A stretch of DNA of 9,720 nucleotides, taken from Anaerolineales bacterium UBA3082. GTDB taxonomy: Bacteria; Chloroflexota; Anaerolineae; UBA7937. The notes beneath the pieces are model-generated. The model had not been told where the DNA came from and did not search any database. It saw only the letters and a list, made by a program, of their open reading frames with translations. The DNA is taken from positions 1 through 9,720 of the forward strand of contig DFBK01000031.1 in NCBI GenBank assembly GCA_002366595.1. Reading direction: 5' to 3'. Below, piece by piece: positions 5,557-9,720 of this stretch. The translations under genes and the position numbers were made by a program. Numbering within the stretch: position 1 is the first letter of the stretch; each line of letters starts with the position of its first letter.

Positions 5557-6486
5557 ATGGAGGAGACGAAAGTAAGGGAGAGGATCGATGACTTTCTGGA
5601 GCATCTCTCCGTGGAGAAGGGGTATTCTCCTAACACCTTGTCCGCCTATAAGATCGACCTTACCCAATTTCTCGACCACTTGATGGCTCTGGCGGAAGGG
5701 AGGAGGTGGGTTTGGGCGGGGGTGGAGAAGTCAGACATTATCTCCTACATTATGCGTCTGAAGGAGGAGCGACAGTACGCTTCGTCCACCGTGGCCCGCA
5801 AGGTAGCGGCCATTAAGTCCTTCTTCCACTTCTTGTGGCGGGAGGGCCACATTAGCGATGATCCCACAGCCACCCTCGACTCCCCCCGGGTGGAGAAGCG
5901 GCTCCCCAGGGTCATCTCCTTCGAGGAGGTGAAAACCCTTCTCGCCCAGCCGAGCAAAGGGGGTGGCGCCAAGGGGCTGCGCGACCACGCTCTTTTGCAC
6001 CTGCTCTACGCTACCGGCATGAGGGCCAGCGAGGCTGTATCTTTGAACCTGGACGATCTGAACCTGGCTTCCGCCTCGGTTCGCTGTTGGGGAAAGGGCT
6101 CGAAAGAGCGGATAATCCCCATCTACGCTCAGGCTGTGGAGGCCTTGCGGGAGTATGTGGAGAGGGGCAGGAGGGAGTTCCTGAAACCGGAAAACCCGGG
6201 GGAGAGGGCCCTCTTCCTTAACCAGCGGGGAAGGAAATTGACCCGACAGGGGCTATGGCTCATAGTTAAGGGGTATGTGAAGGAGGCTGGGCTCCCTGAG
6301 GGGGTGACGCCTCATACCTTGCGCCACTCCTTCGCCACCCACATGTTGGACGGCGATGCGGACCTGATAAACGTCCAACAACTTCTGGGACACGCCAGCG
6401 TCTCCACCACTCAAATCTATACCCATGTGTCCAGCGAGCGGCTGCGAGAGGTGTACGACAGATCGCATCCCCGAGCCAAAGAGTAG
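5557..6486 (+). CDS. xer: XerC/XerD-type tyrosine recombinase
   Basis: A 309-residue site-specific recombinase. The N-terminal SAM-like core-binding domain (about 1-105) holds KGYSPNTLSAYKIDL and the SFFHFLWREG segment. The catalytic domain (about 115-305) has all the expected residues: R156 (ATGMRASE), K180 (WGKGSKER), H253 and R256 (TPHTLRHSFATHML), H279 (LLGHASVSTTQIY) and the nucleophile Y288. Spacing from R156 to Y288 is close to that in E. coli XerD. Such enzymes resolve chromosome dimers at dif sites. The C-terminus (ERLREVYDRSHPRAK) mixes XerC-like and XerD-like features, so I do not choose between them. It leads an operon with a PH/SHOCT protein (12-base gap) and a phosphorylase. Its single-copy housekeeping context argues against phage integrase, but this cannot be excluded. 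Confidence 0.92.
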   Translation: MEETKVRERIDDFLEHLSVEKGYSPNTLSAYKIDLTQFLDHLMALAEGRRWVWAGVEKSDIISYIMRLKEERQYASSTVARKVAAIKSFFHFLWREGHISDDPTATLDSPRVEKRLPRVISFEEVKTLLAQPSKGGGAKGLRDHALLHLLYATGMRASEAVSLNLDDLNLASASVRCWGKGSKERIIPIYAQAVEALREYVERGRREFLKPENPGERALFLNQRGRKLTRQGLWLIVKGYVKEAGLPEGVTPHTLRHSFATHMLDGDADLINVQQLLGHASVSTTQIYTHVSSERLREVYDRSHPRAKE

Positions 6487-6498
6487 AAGGGAGAGGAG

Positions 6499-7137
6499 AT
6501 GGGTTATCTGGAGAGCCTGATGGGGCGGCATGAGGGGATAGTCTTCAAGACGCGACAGCATTGGCTGGTAGTCCTGCCCACCATCCTCATCAATTCTTTG
6601 CTTTCGCTGCTCATAATCGTGGGGAGCGTCCTTCTTGTGAGTCGAGTTGGCCCTTTGGTCTTGTTAGCCCTCTTGCTCTTGGTCTTTCCTTTAGGGAAGT
6701 TGGCCCTTGACCTCCTCAACTGGTGGAATGAGGTATACGTAGTTACCAACCGGCGGGTGATCCAACTAGAGGGGGTCATTAACAAGCATTCCATAGACTC
6801 TTCCTTAGAGAAAGTGAACGACGTGGTATTGGAGCAGTCGTTTTTTGGGAGGCTCTTAAATTATGGCACTGTGCAGATCCTCACCGCCAGCGAGATAGGG
6901 GTGAACCTCTTTGAGCGGGTGGCCCGACCGGTGAGGTTCAAAACGGAGATGCTCAACCAAAAGGAGGGTTTAAGTCGCTTGGAGTTGTTCAGAGCCGAAG
7001 CGGAGCGGGTCAAAGAGGCCCCCAGCGCCCATGATATCCCTGGCTTGATCGCGGAACTGGATGAGTTGCGCCAGAGGGGGATCATCACCGAGGAGGAGTT
7101 CCAGAGGGAGAAGGGGGAACTTCTGGAGAAGTTATGA
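6499..7137 (+). CDS. Membrane protein with bacterial PH-like (YdbS) domain and SHOCT domain
   Basis: A 212-residue protein. Two adjacent membrane helices (about residues 22-48 and 50-74) are followed by a bacterial PH-like domain of the YdbS/bPH2 type: YVVTNRRVIQLEGV (about 80-93), EKVNDVVLEQSFFGRLLNYGTVQI and LTASEIG. The last ~35 residues (IPGLIAELDELRQRGIITEEEFQREK...) form a SHOCT domain, a short helical module common at the ends of bacterial membrane proteins and thought to mediate oligomerisation. The function is unknown. GGGAGAGG gives a strong ribosome site before ATG 6499. The stop overlaps the next start (ATGA), so it is translationally coupled to the phosphorylase gene. There are no catalytic motifs. 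Confidence 0.85.
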   Translation: MGYLESLMGRHEGIVFKTRQHWLVVLPTILINSLLSLLIIVGSVLLVSRVGPLVLLALLLLVFPLGKLALDLLNWWNEVYVVTNRRVIQLEGVINKHSIDSSLEKVNDVVLEQSFFGRLLNYGTVQILTASEIGVNLFERVARPVRFKTEMLNQKEGLSRLELFRAEAERVKEAPSAHDIPGLIAELDELRQRGIITEEEFQREKGELLEKL

Positions 7138-8027
7138 TCTATGACTTTGAGGAAGTGGAGAGGGTAGCGGGCCAGATTCGAGCGCCCCTTAAACCTCAGG
7201 TGGGGATTATCACCGGCTCTGGGCTGAGCGGCTTGGCTCGCGAGGTGGAAGAGCCGCTGGTTATCCCCTATGAGGAGATACCCGATTTCCCCCCGGCCAC
7301 CGTGGAGGGGCATCCGGGGGAAATGTTTTTGGGTTATCTGGCTGGAAAAGCGGTGGTGGTGATGCAGGGGCGGGCCCACTTTTACGAGGGTTACTCGCTG
7401 GAACAGATCACTCTTCCTGTACGAGTGATGCGAGCGCTAGGAGCCGATACCCTCATCGTCACCAACGCTGCTGGTGGCCTGAACGAGAGTTTCAAAGCCG
7501 GTGATCTAATGCTCATCACCGATCACATCAGCCTGGTGGGGATGGCTGGTCACAGCCCTCTATTCGGCCCCAATGATGGGCGGTTGGGACCCCGGTTCGT
7601 GGATATGTCTGGGGCTTACGATAAAGAACTGCGTAAGATCGCCCTGGAGGTGGGACACGAACTGGGGCTTGAGTTGCGGCAAGGGGTATATGTTATGGTG
7701 GGAGGTCCCACCTTTGAGACACCGGCGGAGATCCGGTTCCTTCGCCTCATGGGAGCGGATGCGGTGGGGATGTCCACCGTCCCGGAGGTGGTTGTGGCCC
7801 GGCATGGAGGGATGCGAGTCCTCGGCATCTCTCACATCAGCAATATGGCGGTCCTTACAGGATCCCGTCCCAAAGGGATCCCGTCCCACGGGGATCCCGA
7901 GGGATGGGAAGGGATGGGACACCCTATCAAGAAAGAAGAAGGGCTCCACGAGGAGGTACTAGAAGCGGGGGAGAAGGCGCTCCCCAAACTTCTGGCTTTG
8001 ATCAAAGGGGTCTTAGGTAGGATCTGA
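7134..8027 (+). CDS. punA: Trimeric purine nucleoside phosphorylase with extra loop
   Basis: This enzyme cleaves inosine and guanosine with phosphate to the free base and ribose 1-phosphate in purine salvage. The 297-residue protein shows the trimeric (class I) family residues: ITGSG with S29, EGH with H60, QGRAHFYEG with R80 and H82, TNAAGGL (110-116), TDHISL, GGPTFETPAEIR with E196, VGMSTVPEV with M213, the base-binding N237 (ISNMA) and H272 in HEEVLEAGE. Asn at 237, rather than Asp, argues for a phosphorylase of 6-oxopurines rather than methylthioadenosine. The protein is about 20-25 residues longer than usual: 32 residues separate NMA from HEEV where about 9 are typical. The excess is encoded by the repeat at 7860-7920 and sits in the loop that closes over the active site. 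The reading frame is kept, so the enzyme may still work. It overlaps the preceding gene by four bases (ATGA). Confidence 0.93.
   Translation: MIYDFEEVERVAGQIRAPLKPQVGIITGSGLSGLAREVEEPLVIPYEEIPDFPPATVEGHPGEMFLGYLAGKAVVVMQGRAHFYEGYSLEQITLPVRVMRALGADTLIVTNAAGGLNESFKAGDLMLITDHISLVGMAGHSPLFGPNDGRLGPRFVDMSGAYDKELRKIALEVGHELGLELRQGVYVMVGGPTFETPAEIRFLRLMGADAVGMSTVPEVVVARHGGMRVLGISHISNMAVLTGSRPKGIPSHGDPEGWEGMGHPIKKEEGLHEEVLEAGEKALPKLLALIKGVLGRI
7860..7920. repeat. Palindromic tandem repeat inside the phosphorylase gene
   Basis: GGATCCCGTCCCA occurs at 7860-7872 and again at 7876-7888, and its first eight bases a third time at 7892-7899, a regular 16-base period. GGGATGGGA is then repeated at 7901-7909 and 7911-7919. 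The two halves are nearly inverted: ATCCCGTCCCA (7878-7888) pairs with TGGGAAGGGAT (7905-7915) at 10 of 11 positions. The element is in frame, adds about 23 residues (SRPKGIPSHGDPEG...), and resembles the palindromic elements known to insert into bacterial coding genes. Origin by local duplication is the alternative. Confidence 0.75.
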
Positions 8028-8030
8028 CAA

Positions 8031-8059
8031 GGGGGGGTGCTGGGGGTTGGTGAGGGGGG
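8031..8059 (+). other. G-rich tract with quadruplex potential
   Basis: In the 73-base gap after the phosphorylase stop, runs of seven (8031-8037), five (8042-8046), two (8049-8050) and six (8054-8059) guanines follow closely on the + strand. The long first run could supply two tracts, so a G-quadruplex in DNA or mRNA is possible. No promoter or classic terminator is visible here, and the gap may be an RNA boundary element or simply biased sequence. Confidence 0.35.
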
Positions 8060-8100
8060 ACGAGAGGCCTTCGTTCCCCTTTGTGGTAAAGGGCGCTAGT

Positions 8101-8850
8101 ATGACCGTTTTCATCGAGTTCTTGGCTAAGAACGCCTTCTGGCTATATCTGGCCTGTGGGTTGGTGATGCTCTTCTATCTTCGGGCTATCGTGGTGGCCT
8201 GGCGGGAGAGGGGCGCCGCTCTTCATATCGCTGAGAAAGAGGCGGCTACCAGTCGGGCTTACCACTCCGCCTTGGTTATAGGGGGCTTACTCTTGGTAAT
8301 GGGGGTGGTGGCTCTTATAGTTACTTTGGCCCCGGCTCTAGGGGGGCTTCCCGGGGAAGAGTTGCCGGAATCGATGCTCGTTACGCCTCCTCCTGCCTTG
8401 TCTCCTCTCCCTATGACGCCTACTCCCACCCTGGAACGGCCCACCAGGCCAGCAGTGGTGATACCTACTCCCCCTCTTTTCCCCCCTTTGCCCTCTCCTA
8501 CACAGCCTCTTCCAGCCCCAGCCTGCCTTAACCCCCAGGTCAGGATCACCTCCCCCGGGATGGGGGATAAGGTGAAGGGGAGGGTGGAGATATGGGGAAC
8601 CGTGGATATAGCCGACTTCTGGTACTACAAAGTCGAGTTCGCTATGGGAGCCGAGCCTGCAGAGGATGATTGGCATTTTATAGGACCCGAACGGGAGGAC
8701 GCCAAAGCCCCAATCACTAACGGCCATCTGGTAACTTGGAATACCTCCGGGCTCTCTCCTGGGGTGTATTCCCTCCGCTTGGTGGTGGTGGATATCGCTG
8801 GAAACTATCCGCCTATGAATATCTGTCGCTTGCAAGTATTCGTAGAATAA
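8101..8850 (+). CDS. Membrane-anchored protein with Pro-rich linker and Ig-like domain
   Basis: A 249-residue protein of unknown function. Two hydrophobic helices (about 11-34 and 57-80) are joined by a charged cytoplasmic-looking loop (WRERGAALHIAEKEAATSR). A Pro/Thr-rich linker (about 84-141, with MTPTPTLERP and PTQPLPAP) follows. The C-terminal domain (143-249) looks like an Ig-like beta sandwich: VRITSPGMGDKV, VEIWGTVDIADFWYYKVEF, HFIGP, WNTSGLSPGVYSLRLVVVD, GNY. C142 and C242 flank this domain and could form a disulfide, which fits an extracellular location. Similar domains end penicillin-binding and other envelope proteins in Chloroflexota (from memory). ATG 8101 has AAAGGG seven bases upstream; the frame extends back to TTG 8047 but without a good ribosome site. 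The downstream gene follows 13 bases later. Confidence 0.7.
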   Translation: MTVFIEFLAKNAFWLYLACGLVMLFYLRAIVVAWRERGAALHIAEKEAATSRAYHSALVIGGLLLVMGVVALIVTLAPALGGLPGEELPESMLVTPPPALSPLPMTPTPTLERPTRPAVVIPTPPLFPPLPSPTQPLPAPACLNPQVRITSPGMGDKVKGRVEIWGTVDIADFWYYKVEFAMGAEPAEDDWHFIGPEREDAKAPITNGHLVTWNTSGLSPGVYSLRLVVVDIAGNYPPMNICRLQVFVE

Positions 8851-8863
8851 GAAGGAGAAGACG

Positions 8864-9720
8864 TTGAAAAGAGCAACCGTTATCCTCGTTCTAATTTCGG
8901 TGGCGCTTTGTCTCTGCCTCATCTCTTGTCTCACGGCCATTCCGGTAGCCTATAGGCTGGCTACCTGGCCCAGGCCCACGCTGGAGATGCCAGGGCCTAC
9001 GCCGACATTGGAGATGCCAGAGCCTATACCCACTCTTCCACCCACCATAGAGATTACCCCTATCCCCCAAGTGGGGGTAGAGACTTGGGAGTTGTTAGAG
9101 ACGACAGAGGTTCCGGCGCGAGACCTCATCGCCCTGACGGAACGGCTCAAGCGTGTGGAGGGGCCGATCCCGAAGGTGGTCAGGGAGAGCGCCCCGGATT
9201 ATGAGATCGGCCATGAGGAGATCTTCTGGGTTTCCAACGTGGATACCGATGAGAATTTCCAGATCACCGCTCTGCTCCTCTACGCCACGCCCCATCTCTA
9301 TATGTGGGTGGAGAAGGGTGTTGATGTGGACCTGGAGCGGCTTAAGGAAGCGGCGGATATCTTCGAGGAGAAGACCTATCCCACGGATCGCGAGTTCTTC
9401 GGCAGCGAGTGGACGCCCGGAGTGGATAGCGACCCCCACTTGAATATCCTCCACGCCCGGGGGCTGGGAGACTCGGTGGCCGGCTACTACTCCAGCGCCG
9501 ATGAGTACCCCCGTATAGTGCATGAGTTCTCAAACGAGAGGGAGATGTTCTATATCAACGCTGATAATGTAACCATAGGCAACGACTTCTATAACGGCGT
9601 CCTGGCCCATGAGTTTCAGCATATGATCCACTGGTACAATGACCGCAATGAAGAGACCTGGCTGAACGAGGGTTTTTCCGAATTGGCGATGTACCTGAAC
9701 GGTTTCGACACTGGCGGCTC
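8864..9720 (+). CDS. Putative lipoprotein zinc metalloprotease (HEXXH), 3' truncated by window
   Basis: The first 285 residues of a longer protein, running past the window end. TTG 8864 has AAGGAG six bases upstream. The N-terminus is a signal peptide (MKRATVILVLISVAL...) ending in the lipobox LISC with C22, so it is probably lipid-anchored; a plain signal or anchor helix is the alternative. A Pro/Thr-rich linker (about 35-70) contains a 9-residue tandem duplication. The globular part includes the zinc site HEFQH (249-253) with E250 as catalytic base, followed by WLNEGFSE with E269 as likely third ligand, a gluzincin-type arrangement with 15 residues between H253 and E269. ETWLNEG and LAHEFQHMI resemble M30 (hyicolysin-like) and M6-like extracellular peptidases; I cannot choose a family. 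Substrate unknown. It probably shares a transcript with the Ig-like protein gene 13 bases upstream. Confidence 0.75.
   Translation, partial: MKRATVILVLISVALCLCLISCLTAIPVAYRLATWPRPTLEMPGPTPTLEMPEPIPTLPPTIEITPIPQVGVETWELLETTEVPARDLIALTERLKRVEGPIPKVVRESAPDYEIGHEEIFWVSNVDTDENFQITALLLYATPHLYMWVEKGVDVDLERLKEAADIFEEKTYPTDREFFGSEWTPGVDSDPHLNILHARGLGDSVAGYYSSADEYPRIVHEFSNEREMFYINADNVTIGNDFYNGVLAHEFQHMIHWYNDRNEETWLNEGFSELAMYLNGFDTGG
8981..9034 (+). repeat. 27-base tandem duplication in the linker of the protease gene
   Basis: Two adjacent 27-base units (8981-9007 and 9008-9034) encode LEMPGPTPT and LEMPEPIPT. They share the core TGGAGATGCCAG and diverge at several other bases, so the duplication is not very recent. 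It lengthens the Pro-rich linker between the membrane anchor and the catalytic part of the protease and keeps the frame. Confidence 0.7.

Noticed and set aside
5557..6486. Phage or integrative-element integrase
   Set aside because: Length and motifs fit chromosomal Xer, neighbours are housekeeping genes, and no attachment-site repeats or phage genes are visible.
7860..7920. CRISPR array
   Set aside because: The repeats are about 13 bases at a 16-base period with no spacers, and lie inside a conserved gene.
7573..7962. 129-codon open frame on the + strand overlapping the phosphorylase
   Set aside because: It is an out-of-frame shadow of a gene with clear family motifs and has no domain of its own.
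8338..8940. 200-codon open frame on the - strand opposite the Ig-like protein gene
   Set aside because: Its composition mirrors the Pro-rich linker on the other strand, it has no plausible start context, and the + strand gene is better supported.
9095..9523. 142-codon open frame on the - strand opposite the protease gene
   Set aside because: It is antisense to a continuous + strand frame carrying a signal peptide and a zinc-protease motif.

Overview
This window looks like ordinary chromosome from a bacterium, most likely a member of the Chloroflexota (Anaerolineae-like). That placement is an inference from gene content and protein style, not a search result. The pointers are a short TraR/DksA C4 zinc-finger protein, QueH rather than QueG, a DUF2905 protein next to queA, a YdbS-like PH plus SHOCT membrane protein, and cell-surface proteins with Pro/Thr-rich linkers and a C-terminal Ig-like domain. 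GC is moderately high and TTG starts are used at least twice. Apart from the TraR gene and its promoter, every gene seen runs on the + strand.

Layout. Bases 1-86 probably hold the tail of a + strand gene. The traR/dksA-like gene (519 down to 187) is on the - strand with its own strong promoter. A divergent + strand unit starts at a promoter inside 770-797 and reads ruvB, queH, a GT-C membrane glycosyltransferase, a DUF2905 protein and queA. These genes abut or overlap or lie at most 28 bases apart, so they look like one operon. A 199-base gap with several hairpins, a possible 46-codon ORF and a second promoter (5495-5522) precedes a second unit: a Xer-type tyrosine recombinase, a PH/SHOCT membrane protein and a trimeric purine nucleoside phosphorylase. 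After a G-rich 73-base gap come two surface-protein genes: a two-TM protein with a Pro-rich linker and Ig-like domain, and a putative lipoprotein zinc metalloprotease cut by the window end.

How the genes work together. QueA makes epoxyqueuosine in tRNA and QueH reduces it to queuosine, so two consecutive steps of queuosine synthesis are encoded here. RuvB (branch migration) and the Xer recombinase (dimer resolution or integration) are recombination functions. The phosphorylase serves purine salvage. The glycosyltransferase, the Ig-like protein and the protease point to envelope work.

The most unusual points are: (1) QueH carries an N-terminal ~46-residue domain that closely matches the PLMP/RRXRR domain at the start of IscB-type RNA-guided nucleases, suggesting an RNA-binding module reused on a tRNA-modifying enzyme; (2) the phosphorylase has a ~23-residue extra segment in its active-site gate, encoded by a palindromic, 16-base-period repeat; (3) one expected QueH cysteine is replaced by Asp. 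No CRISPR array, tRNA, rRNA or complete insertion sequence was seen.
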